Assembly (NCBI GenBank): GCA_029298735.1 | Contig: JANSLP010000045.1 | Span: forward strand, 98,266-162,265 | Source: Ophiostoma sp. CBS 140.51 | Lineage: Eukaryota > Ascomycota > Sordariomycetes > Ophiostomatales > Ophiostomataceae | Length of the DNA: 64,000 nt | Direction: 5' to 3' | In this document: positions 1 to 11,100 of the stretch, piece after piece | Position numbering within the stretch: position 1 is the stretch's first letter | How the letters are laid out: every line of letters begins with the position of its first letter | The notes under the pieces: model-generated | Told to the model about the DNA's origin: nothing | The model's input: only the letters and a program-made list of their open reading frames with translations | Database searches by the model: none | Position numbers and translations under genes: made by a program

Positions 1-2200
1 TGCAACCCTGTGAATTCAGAAGGGGCGACCCAACAAGCTGAAGTCGTCTCATGCTGTGTTCACAGCAGGCCTCTCAGCAGAAAGGAGCCATCCAAACAGC
101 AGGAGTGACATGATTGTTCTGCCAAAACGGAGGACGCGAAGGCCACCCAGGAAGGAAGGAACGACGCGCATTGAGAAGGCAGGAGGGGGCAGAAAGGCGG
201 GTATTGGCAGGCGCGATGGCAGGCTATGACGAAATGGTGCCAAACGTTTCCACGCCGAAAAGAAACGGACAGCAGTTTCGAACCCCTGTCGAGCTGAACG
301 GCAGACGGCAACCAGAGAAGAGGAAGAGAGAAGGGGTGAACAGCAGCAGTAGTAGCCCCGCGCAACTCAATGAAGACGGCGGCCCTCCAACAGACCCAAA
401 CCAGTCCCGATCAGGGCAAGGCTGGTGTCGTTTGGAGTGCTCCAAAGTGCTTTGGGGCCAGGTCGTGTGGGTCAACAAGGATAAGGAGGGGCGTGAGGAA
501 GGAACGAATCAAGCAAAAAAAGCAAAAAGATGGGGCCCGGCAAATTGCTTGCAAAAAGAAGAAGAACAAAAGGACCAAGACCAAAAAACAGAGAGAAAAA
601 AGCAATGTCAATACTTTTGAGACTGCAGCAGAGGACATTGGACGCCGCAAATTTTGCAGCTGCAGGTGCTGCGTTGTCTCTGCAAGCCGACGAGACGACG
701 CGGTCTCAGAAAAGCAGCCACCCAATAAAGGAAAAGAGGAGGACAGGAAGAGGAAAAGGCCAAAAAGAAGTGCGTCGGCAGTCTGCCGGGAAAGGGAGAA
801 AGTGAAATTGGGCGCGATAGGAGGAGAGCGACAGAAACAACCCGTGACTGACGCAGTGCGGTGTGACGACGCTGTTTGGAATATGTTGTACAGTGCAACG
901 ACCGACGCAGAGAGCCGCACAACGACAACCTAGTCAAAATCAAAAGACTTCAGGACAGGGAAAGCGATCGCTAATGTTGCAACCGGGAAGGAAGCCAAGG
1001 AACGCAACGCAGCTCTCTTCTTATCCAGCGGATCTCCCAGCACTCCCCAGTGTATTTCCTGGATTGAGGGTTCTGAATATCTGGGCCTCGCCTGATTCTG
1101 GCCATGAACTACAGGTACGGGTGCGACTTTTCAGCGTTGCATTTGAGGTGCTATTCCCTGTTCGAGTGCATGCGTCGGGGTATTTTCTTTCAAGAGTTTT
1201 TTGGACACTGCTGAGGCACAGTGACGCACGACGTAATGATAGCAGAGCTCTGATAAGCTTGCGAGGATGCAAGGCAGTTCGCCAAGGTTAAGGGTTGCAG
1301 TGAGGTCCATCTACTTGTACAAACAGGCAAACGAGAACATAAAAGTCGTACGAGTTGTCCGAGATCTGATGTATCTTGTAACTCGTATCTCGATATCAAA
1401 GAAAATATCAGTAGATCGAGTTTACATGACAGAACGTCGCAAAGAGACAACGAAAGACGTCTCAAACCATCGCATCGCAAAACCGAGTCGATCCTCGGCG
1501 ACTGATAATCACAAGCGCAAGCGCTAAAGCCAAGACGGCCACGGGTGGAGGCAGGTTACGTGTCGGGACTGAAAAGCTGAAGAAAAAAAGATGTGAAAAG
1601 ACTGAATGACTGTCAAAAGCCATTCCGTGGGCAGGGAAAGCACCGCCTAGGCCTAGGCCTCATCATGCCAATCCGAGCCTATTGAGTATTTTCCGTAGCG
1701 CAGGGAAGGGGGAGTGGAGCGGCCCAGATTAGTGCCGAGATTGGACAAGAGACGATCGACGGTGGCGCCGTTTATGTCTGAGGAGAAAGAGCAGTGGTGA
1801 GAATAAGAACAGAGACATTTGGGAAAGAAACGGAAAGGAACCGCGCAACGACAAGACACGGCGAGAGTCGAGGATGTCAGGATAGTCGTAGACTGTCGAG
1901 CACGCGTGATCAGGTGGGAGGAGAAGGCTAGGAAGCTACGCAGTACGGCAGAGACGAGAGAGAGGCTGGCAGTCGATCGAAATGGTGATGGACAGATGTG
2001 CTCGGATTTGCAGACGCGGGCTGGGATGGACAAAAGGCATGGACGAGATGGCCAAAACGGTGACGACGCAAAAACGTCAGGTCAGACACGATCACAAGGA
2101 GGAAGAGGGGGAGGGGAAGGATCCAAGGATCGAGGGAGTATCAAGATGACAGAGCGATTCAAGTATATTGATGGTTTGAAGACGGTTCGTGAGGTTTAGA
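1..2200 (-). other. Purine-rich (+ strand) stretch, possible leader of a gene off the left edge
   Basis: No convincing protein gene is visible. The + strand is rich in A and G (for example 480-620 and 720-800), so the minus strand is pyrimidine-rich, as in the leaders upstream of the kelch, WSC and TMEM184 genes. If the same rule holds, this is the promoter and 5' leader of a minus-strand gene whose coding part lies left of position 1. Within it, 1653-1830 on the minus strand looks like a short exon (separate entry). The open frames on the + strand here are Lys/Arg/Glu-rich products of the base bias and I do not call them genes. The GCCTAGG repeat at 1645-1660 is a small palindrome. Confidence 0.3.
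1653..1830 (-). other. Possible terminal exon or upstream-ORF exon
   Basis: On the minus strand a pyrimidine tract ends in a good 3' splice site (TTTCTCCTCAG, finishing near 1780). It is followed by an open frame of about 42 codons ending DWHDEA and a stop at 1653. The frame has no low-complexity bias, unlike the flanks. No family is recognised. It may be a last exon, an exon of a long 5' leader, or chance. No upstream exon could be joined to it with confidence. Confidence 0.2.
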
Positions 2201-2712
2201 CTGGCTTTGAATTTTTCAGATGCAACACGCCGTCGCGACTTCACCCGAATTAAACTGTGCGATATGGGGGTTGTTTAAATTACAGAATTCGAAATTCCAC
2301 CAGGTCTCAGCCAAGCAAAGCCGATTATCCAGACAGGGCCCAGTTAAGAGACCCTTGAGGTTGCGTCGTCGTAAGGCTCAAGAGAGGGTCGTGCCCAGGG
2401 ACTGGGACGGGACATGCAACTGCCGACACAGATACAGATCTATTCTTCGATGTTGAGATCGTGACAGGCGAGGTACTTTTTTCTGTGTTCTTTAAAGTTT
2501 TTCTTATTTTCGACATGTTTTTGGCCAATTGTTTGAATAATTCTAAGTTTTTCTGGTTTTGTTTATGTTACAATAAAAAAAATTCACGAGTAATTTTTTT
2601 GGTATATCTAACGCTGCAACATGTATCTTTCGCAAAATGTTCCTCGGCATCTAATGTTGGATATTGGCCGTCCTATTCTCTTTGTCTCGATGCTGATCTT
2701 CTCTTCGTCTAC

Positions 2713-2744
2713 GTCAACTCGTCAACTCGTCAACTCGTCAACTC
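2713..2744. repeat. Tandem repeat, 4 x 8 bp
   Basis: Four perfect consecutive copies of GTCAACTC are seen. This is a microsatellite-like repeat with no evident coding role. Confidence 0.9.
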
Positions 2745-3750
2745 GTACCTGTTTTTTAGTCCTTTTGCTCTTTTCCACAGTATTTCTCAGTTCGTTCGGT
2801 TCCCAGCGCGTCATGTAGCCACCAATTCCAGTGGTTTGGCACGGGTGAAAGAACGCGGAACCACAAAACGCCAAAAGAAAAACCAAGGAAAATAAGGCAC
2901 GGCTTATACAAAAGTACCTGGTGAACACAAATGCACAAGCCAAGACAAACGACACAAACAACACTATCGAATTTGGGAGAGTCGAACGGGCAGTCGTCGA
3001 CCTCAATCGACATGTAGGCCAAGAACGCAAGAACGTGGACGCTATACGTTGTACGCGTTTTTATCGGCTCTGGCAATCGTCCCTTTCCCATGTGCTTCTC
3101 GGCCATAACAACGCCGTCGTTCTATCGCTCTGTCATTCTGTCGCAGTACGGTCTGGTCTACACCTGCCAGAGTTGGCCTGACGTCGACGCCCCCCAGAGG
3201 CCTCGCGCGGCGCAAAATTCAGTGCCCTGATGGTGCCTGGGTCGTGAGTAAGAACACAAAAAACGAACCGGCGCCGACGTTGACGCGATAACATTTTGGC
3301 TGTGGCAAAAGTCGCACTAATACCAAGAACACTTGAACGGTGTTGAACAGAGAAGGATACGCCTCGTAATTATTCCACAGCAGAGGACCCATCGGCGGCA
3401 CGTTGTCCGGCGAAATATCGACAGGGACGACGGGCTGAAGAAAAGGGGAAAGATGGAAAAAGGGAGGGGGCGTTAAAGGAAGAGAAAGACAGTCGAGAAG
3501 AGACGGCAAAGTTCATGGGCAACTCGTGCGCCGGGTTCACGTCGCGTGCGGTTTGGCATACCGTCAAGAAGACGGCAGCAACACTGGAATTTTATTTGAA
3601 TGTATTTGTCGCTGGAACGCCATAATTGAGCCAGTGCACACATAGAGTGGCCAGTTGGCTGTACGGAATGAGGCACACCTTGCATTTAGGCATAGCGTTC
3701 CTGATCGGCATGGTGGCAGATGATATAAAACGGTGATGCTCTTTGATCAC
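2722..3750 (-). other. Possible small multi-exon gene (unconfirmed)
   Basis: Several minus-strand segments look exon-like. A start in good context lies near 3711 (CCACC before ATG). A segment near 3500-3580 reads ...ARDVNPAHELPMNFA. A segment near 3330-3436 reads PVVPVDISPDNVPPMG and follows a TTTCTTCAG acceptor. Joining the last two keeps phase 0, but the donor would be GTCTCT, which is poor. A hydrophobic stretch and a polar tail read at 2722-3030. No family is recognised and no complete model could be built without weak splice sites. It may be a real small gene, a decayed gene or chance. Confidence 0.2.
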
Positions 3751-3890
3751 ATTCGAGCCTCCACTTGTAAACGCGGAGCAAAACATCGGCCACAACACGG
3801 CGGAAAACAGGATGGGATTGCACGTGGATTATCAACTGTGGAAGTACGTGTTGGAGTTAAAGAAATGTCTACGAGTTTGTCAGTTGGATA

Positions 3891-3929
3891 CGCGATTTGA
3901 TGCGATTTGATACGATGCGATGCGATGCG
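3891..3929. repeat. Simple repeat, GCGATTTGAT x2 then GATGC units
   Basis: Two tandem copies of GCGATTTGAT (3892-3911) run into a short (GATGC)n-like tract. This is a local simple repeat. Confidence 0.8.
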
Positions 3930-4423
3930 CCCGCGGTTTGCGCACATGAGCGTCTACAGCTGGTCTGAATCGCACGAAAATTATGTGCGCGCATCCAGCT
4001 ACCATTGCAAATGAGAAGGAAAACTTCCAGTTGAGGCGAAATGCATGCGCCCACTCGTCGGCAAGGGAACTGTCGCATTGCGTTGTGCTATTGTTGGGTG
4101 TCGCATGTTGGTTGTTGGTGCGAATTTCCTAATGCGGACACAACTGCAAGCAAAGCACCAAAAAGGGAGTTCAACCGCAGCATCGTCAATGGAGTGTCAA
4201 AGGGCAAGCTGTTCGTCGAAAGCAAACGACAGGCAGGGGTAAGAACAAAGGAGAGGGCATGCATTGGGATATGGACGATGATGAAAATCAAGCCGAGCTC
4301 AAGCAAACGCTGTGCGTAGGCAATATAAGGACGGCGATATCATGACATATCAATGCAATCGTAGAAGAGACATCATGACTCCCCGACACCATACATATTA
4401 TCGTCTAACATACGACTCGCAAT

Positions 4424-5469
4424 ATGGCCCACACATTTTCACACAACTTTGATTCCAGCGTCAACCGCACCGGCTACATCCCGGGTACGGAGTACACGCT
4501 TCCGTACCTCTCACGCTCAACCGGTGTACCCCCGACTTTACTGGCGCTCAAGCAGCATGCGCAGTCGCTGGCCTACCTGATTTCCATGCTGCAACCGCAC
4601 GGCGGTGACCACGAGGCAGTGCGGGCAAGACAAACAACACCACTAAGCGGCGCAAAACGGACGTCAGTGACAGTGACGTGACCGACGGCAGCCTCCTCCG
4701 GGAGCCCGTGTCAAACACAGACGATGCGACAACGGACAACCCATTTGACTGGCTCGACCTCGACTGGGTCTACACCAATGATGCCGACCCGGGCCACTAC
4801 CGGCCTCTGATGGACTTGATCAATGAAGTTCAGTCGCGCCACGATGCCTTGGACGAGACAACGTACCATTGCCCGTTGACGACGTACAAGCTGCGCAACG
4901 GTGGACGTATGCCTGCGGCCCCAATGTCGATGCCTAAGTCAACAAGGATGGCCACGAGCACGAGTGGGATGAAAAGACGTTTGACAAGGTGCGGCCGTAT
5001 GCATCGTACCATAGCCTGCTGCTACTACCGGACGGATATCTATGGAGCACCGCCCATTCACGGTCCCATCTACGTGTGTCCCGTCAGTGCGCCGAAGGAT
5101 TTGAGCAGTGTTCTAGACGCCGACGGCCGCGGATCGGCGGCCGCCGCGTCTGTTGCTGGCAAGTTTGTCGCTACCAATATTGACCACATGAAAATGGTGC
5201 CGACGTCGGCTCTCGAGCAGCGCTACGACCGCCGTCTGCGAGAGGCCGGCCGCATTGCCCGGACCAACAAGCACCTTGCGGAGAAGGCACTCCAACAAAC
5301 ACAGGCGCTGCTGGTGCTGCGCCAGGACCATAAGCGGATGCAAGCATCGTACGCCGAGCTGCAGCGGTCGACAGACGAGATCTGGCGGCGCATGCAAACG
5401 GCCGAAGCGGAGTTGCAGAAGGAGAAGGCGAGGGTCAAAACCCCAGCGGCACCGAAACGTGCCGACTAG
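4424..5469 (+). pseudogene. Frame-disrupted gene for a coiled-coil protein, family unknown
   Basis: Protein-like sequence continues across this span but changes reading frame. Frame 2 holds 4424 to about 4620 (MAHTFSHNF... to LISMLQPHGG). Frame 1 holds about 4630-4890, with a nuclear-signal-like TTKRRKTD and an acidic SDSDVTDG. Frame 3 holds about 4893-5030 (RWTYACGPNVDA, then a TAA at 4935, then DGHEHEWDEKTFDKVRPYAS). Frame 1 resumes to the TAG at 5467, with a C-terminal coiled coil rich in Arg, Gln, Ala and Leu (about 5200-5440). No GT-AG intron of normal size removes the shifts; the only one near 4605-4619 would be 15 nt. I infer a decayed gene or, less likely, several assembly errors, since all neighbouring genes are intact. 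The last long open segment (4678-5469, 263 codons) could still be read from its own ATG. No known family is recognised. Confidence 0.5.
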
Positions 5470-5931
5470 GATGTGAACCCGGCCGCGACTCCACTTCATG
5501 GCACCACAGTCCCGCCGCTCACGTCGTCGTGTCCGTGGGCCGGCTGACAGTTTGTCGTCATATGCGGGAGGAGGACCGACAGGCCATTAGGAGAGGAGAA
5601 AATGACGACGGGCGGTGAGATTATGAGACTGGTGACGAGACATTGGAAGTGGAAGGCTGTGGTTGATGGTTGACAGGGATCCGGTCCACTCTCTCAAGAA
5701 GCTCGGACGCCACTTTCGACAGCTAGATGGGGCTGCATCCTGACCAATTTCCACTTTGCAGCACAGGGTGGCGCTCCGAGAAAGCAATAGACGGACGAGA
5801 GGCACAACGAAACATGCAATGCACGGTCCAGATGCATGGCCGCATGTTGATCCCCAGAAAAGAAAAGAAAGGGTCCAGGGTGTCTCGGGCGACAGAGTTG
5901 TGTGTGATGAAGTTTTGAAGCAAGTGATGAG
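5470..5931. other. Intergenic, nothing recognised
   Basis: This sequence of mixed composition separates the disrupted gene from the pyrimidine-rich region. No coding, RNA or repeat signal that I can support was seen. Confidence 0.5.
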
Positions 5932-5958
5932 AGTGACAAAAGTGACAGAAGTGACAGA
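5932..5958. repeat. Tandem repeat, 3 x 9 bp (AGTGACAGA)
   Basis: One AGTGACAAA followed by two AGTGACAGA copies is seen directly. Confidence 0.85.
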
Positions 5959-6019
5959 TGCGAGAAGCGACAGGAAAGAGACCTGCATGTCGAGGGAGAT
6001 CACAGCCTCACATCAGCTG

Positions 6020-8198
6020 GGGGCTGACTTGCTGTGTCCTTTCTCTCTGTCCTATTTCGGTATTTTTGTTCGATTTTCGTTCCTTTTTGTTTTCTTTCTC
6101 TTTCTTTCTCCTCACCTTGGCAACTGAGCCAAGACTTCTCGGATACTTCAATATCAAAAAGCTCATAAAAAAGAAAAGCACACCATGGAAGAGCAGTTTT
6201 TGGGTTGTGGAAAGACGCGGAACCAGTGAGAGGCTGCGGTTGGTCGGTGTTTCGTTTTGTTTCTCAGCTCACATCAGCTTGGTCGCACACTCATGCACAC
6301 TTGTGCACACTCTCGCACAGTTTTTCGGTCTTTTTTGCTTTCTTTATCTCTCAATTTTGTTTATTTTCATCGTTTCGTGGTCCTTTTCTCATCCGTCGTT
6401 CCGAGAGACGTCGTCTCGCAGACCTTGTGACTCCTGTCGGGTACTTGCGCGAGGTTGGTTCTAGCTCTATTAGCTTTTATGTTTATGCCGTGCGACATCT
6501 TCTTATTTTTCTCATCTTCTTATTTTCTCTGCCTTTTTTCTTCTTCTTTTTTCTGATCTCGTCTTCTCTTCCTCTTTCAGTCTTCTGCGCTGCTACATGC
6601 ATACACGACCGGGACTATTGAAATACCAAATTGCGCCGACATGGGGCTGCTGGAGAAGATGGAGCCTGTTTGACGTTGCTTTCGCCTTTCGTTATTGAGT
6701 CGTTATTGCATGTCTTTTATTTCTTTATTTCGCTCTTTATTTAGACAGCAATGTATTATTTTCTTATTTATTTCTTCTAGGCACATTTTCGCACTATCTC
6801 TCATACCTAAATCGCCCCAAACGCCATGCAATCGCCTGTTCTTATCGCGTCCGTGCTATGTGATTGGTCCAGTTGGGAGTCCCACTCATCTGTCGTCCTA
6901 GCAACAGCGTATCAAAACAAACTTGTCCACTCTCTCTTTCCCTCTTTCCCTCCACCATTTGCAGCTTCGCCCATCTCCGCTCTTTCCCTCTTTGTCGTCA
7001 CAGGCCCAGAAAATAGCCGTGGCTCCACTTCTGGTGCTTTCTTGTATCTCTTTTGCTCTTTTCTCTGCGTGTTTGCGGCGTGCCTTCTTTTCTTGGCACA
7101 GCGCAAATGGCTCCTGCGCACATCCCTACACTCGCAACCTTGCAAGTGACAGAAGGCACGATCCTCACTTTTGACTTGACCGGGAAGCTATGGCCACTCC
7201 CATCGTCCTTCCTCTTCCGTCTGTATTGCACAACAACCAAACACCCCTGTACGACAGTAGCTCCTTCCCTCCTGCTCCAGTTCTCCACGCCCCGCTCGAC
7301 TCGACCTCACCTAACCTCACCTCGTTCTTTCTGTTTCTGTGTCTCTTGTCTCTCTGCTGCTGGTCTCTCTCGATTCTATATGGCCAGACCTCATCCTCAT
7401 TTCTCACTCTGCCCAAGCCTTGCCGTCTGTCCCGCTTCTCCTCTCCTCTCATATCCATACCGCCCTCTATTATTATCCTTGCTGCTCCATATTCCATATT
7501 CCGAGGGCAAGGCCCCCCTCCTCCTCTTTCTCGACACCCAGAGTCGATCTTATTTGCTTTCAATTATTCCTCATTCTTGGATATTCGTCTTTTTTGTTTC
7601 TTTTCTTTTTGTAACTGCAAACTTTGTTCTGCCACCTTTGCTTTCACCTTTGCACTTTGTCAGTCCTTTCCGGTTGTCTTTCTCTCTCTTCGCCCAGTCT
7701 GCTCCAAGACTCGACCCTCCAACAGGCCAAGCGATGCGCCGTTGAATCTCGACAATTCGCCAACGTCCGTCGAGGAGAGCGAGAGAAGAGTGTTGTGTAT
7801 TCATCATCGAGAGTCAACGTTGATAACGACAACAGACTCGAGAGCATGAGTTGGTGTTTATAGAGCACGGTCGACAGCAGCAGACACAACAGACTCAAAG
7901 CACGGCCACCGCATCATGTAACGACCTGTCGACAGCCGCATCCACCCAGTTTTTGTGTTTCTTTGTATCACCAGTTATTCCTGGCATCGTTTTCTTTTCT
8001 TTCTTATCAACTTCCGGCTCGACCATTACACAGCGTTGACACATTTCGAATACCGTCTGCCGGGCGCCGTGAGCACGGAGCAGCCGATCGTCTGCCGGCC
8101 ACGTCACAACCCTCGATCCACCTATGATGGCAACATCCCCGGATGGCCGCTTTCGTGGCCTTGTCCACGGCCATCGACAGCCAATAGTCACCATCGCC
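6020..8198 (+). promoter_or_regulatory. Long pyrimidine-biased promoter/5' leader of the kelch gene
   Basis: About 2.2 kb immediately upstream of the kelch start is strongly C/T-biased on the coding strand, with many CTCT and TTTCTT runs (for example CTCTCTCT at 6930 and 7682). Fungal promoters commonly have CT-rich blocks next to the transcription start, but this tract is much longer than usual. It may be a long 5' UTR, a multi-start promoter or both. The long open frames here (such as 7053-7745 and 7190-7849) arise because C/T-rich sequence has few stop codons, and I do not call them genes. Confidence 0.5.
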
Positions 8199-11100
8199 AT
8201 GGCTCCTCAAGTAGTGCTGCTTGCGGCCCTATTACAACTGCTGCCACGTGTCGCAGCAGCATCCTCCTCGTCCTCGACCCCGGCAGTCTTTCCCTACACA
8301 CCGACTACCATCCTCGTCCCGAGCGCCGACTCCAGCGTCGTCTACCTCTTCTCGGCGTCCGAAAGCGGCCAGGTCGAGTTCCTCTCTCTCAACATCTCCT
8401 CCACCCTCTCATCCTCCTCGACCGACGGCTTAAAGTTTCTCACGACTGGCGTTCCTTTCCTCGCAAACAGTAGCCAGGAAAATACGGCAACAACCTTCAC
8501 ACCCACCGTTCGCTCAGACGGTTCTATATTTGTTTATGCCGGTGACTGTTCTTCAAGTAGTTCCAGCTCGGCCGCCGTCTGGTCCTACGACCCATCCTCC
8601 TCCTCAGCACAATGGACGAGCAGCACGCTGTCTCTATCCTCCTCTCAGTCCGGACCCTGGTTCCTTGGCGGCAGCACCGCCTTCTCGAACCAGATTGCGC
8701 CGACCATGTCCAACTCGACCTTTTATATCTACGGCGGCATGTGCCCGACAACTGAGTCCGATTCATCGACAGCAACATCGGCAGCCGCCACTGCGACCTC
8801 CATCACAGCCTCCAACTGGCAGGGTAGCGCTTCCTACTCAAATAAAATGCTCAAGCTTGTGCCGTCCAGCAACACATATACACCGTCGATCGTGTCGAGC
8901 AAAGGACCTCCCATCGCCGAAGCGGGTTTCACATTCACAGCACTTTCAGCATCACAATCAAACCGGTCAGGTATTGTAACCCAGCAAGTGAACAGTGTCG
9001 TTCTCGGAGGTCACACCGAAACGGCCTTTGTCAACATGAGCACGGCCGCCATCTGGAGTCTACCAGAAGAGGCATGGTCCTTTGTCTCGATTGCCAACCC
9101 ATCCTCCTCCTCGTCCGGCAACACCGAGCTCGCTGTTGTACGAAAAGATAGCTCATCCGTATCAACAGCAGCACCAGACAGTCGCTCGGGTCACTCGGCC
9201 GTTTTGAGCGAGGATGGAAACTCACTGATTATCCTGGGCGGCTGGGTCGGTGATGTCAACCAGGCCGCTGACCCACAGCTGGCAATCCTCGAAATGGGTC
9301 CCGATTACGGACAATGGCAATGGTCCATTCCGGCAACACAGCCCTCGGGCACCGGCATGTATGGCCACGGTGCTGCCCTCCTCCCCGGCAATGTCATGGT
9401 CGTATACGGTGGCTACAACATCAGTAGCTCTACCTCATCAGCAAAACTCATCCGGAGAGAATCGACAAACGGTGGAAACGGACTCATGTTTTACAACGTT
9501 ACCAGCAAGTCATGGTCCGAAGACTACACCAACCCGACATACGACTTGTCTGCCGCTGCACCTTCTTCGCCAAAATCATCATCATCAACCTCCAAGATCG
9601 GCCTCGGTGTTGGTCTTGGCCTGGGCATCCCGCTCGCTATTCTCATTGTCGTCTTGCTGGTCCGCAGCTGCCGACACAAGGGGCGCCAGCGGCGTCGGCG
9701 TGATGAGGCCGTGCGAGCCCTCGCTCAAGATCACCAACAATTCCTGCACGGTCATGATGAGATGGTGGAGAATAGTCCCGGTGCTGGTCTACCCTTTGGT
9801 TGGGGCAACGGCCGCGAAAGCATGGGCTTCTACACGGGTGGCCACGACCCGTACAATTCGGGCCGCCGCTCGCTTGGCTTTGAAACGCTTCGTGGAGCCA
9901 AGTCGAGCCCAGCCTTCCCCAGCTACCAGTCCCCGAACCTGAACGGTGACGAGCCCAGCATGCCTGGGCCGGCTTTTACAAGTGCGCGCAAACCGGCACG
10001 TAATGTTGCACGTGGCCTGTACCAGCCAACAAATATCAACGACTATGAATCCTTCCTCGCTTTGGGTAACAACGGAGGTGCTGCTGCAGGCAACGGTACC
10101 AACGGAATCCACCCTATTTACGAGGCTGATGAGGAAGACGACGACAACGGTACAGAGAAGGGCAAGCAGCGTGGTGACATGGGCAGTCGGTCCATCAGCC
10201 CGGAGACTGAGGAATTAACCGACCCTTTCCTCACGCCCAGCACACAATCTGTGAACGCTGGCTCCGCCAACCCTATGCGATCGTCGTATGCGGGCGCATT
10301 TGGCCCCAACACGGTCAACCTTAACCCTTTTGTGCGCAACACGCCCAGCCCCGAAGCCGGCACCGGTCCATCTCGTGCTCCACATGGTGGTGTGATGGGT
10401 GGTGCCGACCTGGGCGTTATGGATCCCTCTGGTGCTCCCACTGGCCCTCTACGGGTTGGCCAGGACCGTGATGTCCAAGAATGGGTGTCAGGTCTTGAGA
10501 TTGAAGACCTTCTTTTCTCACCGCCTGCTCCGGGAGCTGGTGCTGCCATTGCCGCCTCGGTCTCCCCTGCCCCAGGCGCACAACAGCGTGGACGAGTCTC
10601 TCCTACCAACACAAACCGCCGACTAAGTCTACGGTCCAAGGCCAGCACTGGTGGCAGCCCGACTCGGAGCACCTTCTTGGGCTCGGCAGCCGCCGCCGCG
10701 GCTGGAGCCGTTGCAGGCGTGGCTGGTGCGTGGGGCGGTGGTGATGACGAGGCTCGCACGGGAAGCAATCTGTCCGACAAGAGTGCTTTCAGCTTCCTGT
10801 CGCGGACGACAAGCTCCCGGGGCCATGGTCCCCACAGTGGTGCTCCTAACGTTCTGAACAATAAGGCGTCCAACAGCAACTCGAGTTCCGCAAGCTTCAA
10901 CACGGCACAGTCCGGCTTCCGCAGTCTTCGTAATGAAGGGCCGGATCTGTTGTATGGAAAGGGCCACCAGAATGGCAGCAGTGCAGGCGGTAGCTTTGGT
11001 GCCGGTGGTGCCAGCAACAACAGCAGTGGGCATGGAGGTGCCAGTACTCCCAACGCCTATACCTTGAATGCACCGCCAACACTGCCGCCTCTAGGATTTG

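Noticed and set aside
275..300. GGGTTCGAAAC on the minus strand, considered as a tRNA T arm
   Set aside because: Stem pairing fails after two base pairs and no other tRNA arms are seen.
114..933. Two long + strand open frames rich in Lys, Arg and Glu
   Set aside because: They follow from the purine-rich strand, have no domain or conserved motif, and overlap antisense frames.
7053..7849. Open frames of 230 and 219 codons upstream of the kelch gene
   Set aside because: C/T-rich sequence lacks stop codons; composition (Leu, Ser, Phe, Pro) matches the base bias and both frames overlap in the same strand.
10118..11053. 311-codon minus-strand frame opposite the kelch gene
   Set aside because: It is a shadow of the G/C-rich coding sequence, with no motifs of its own.
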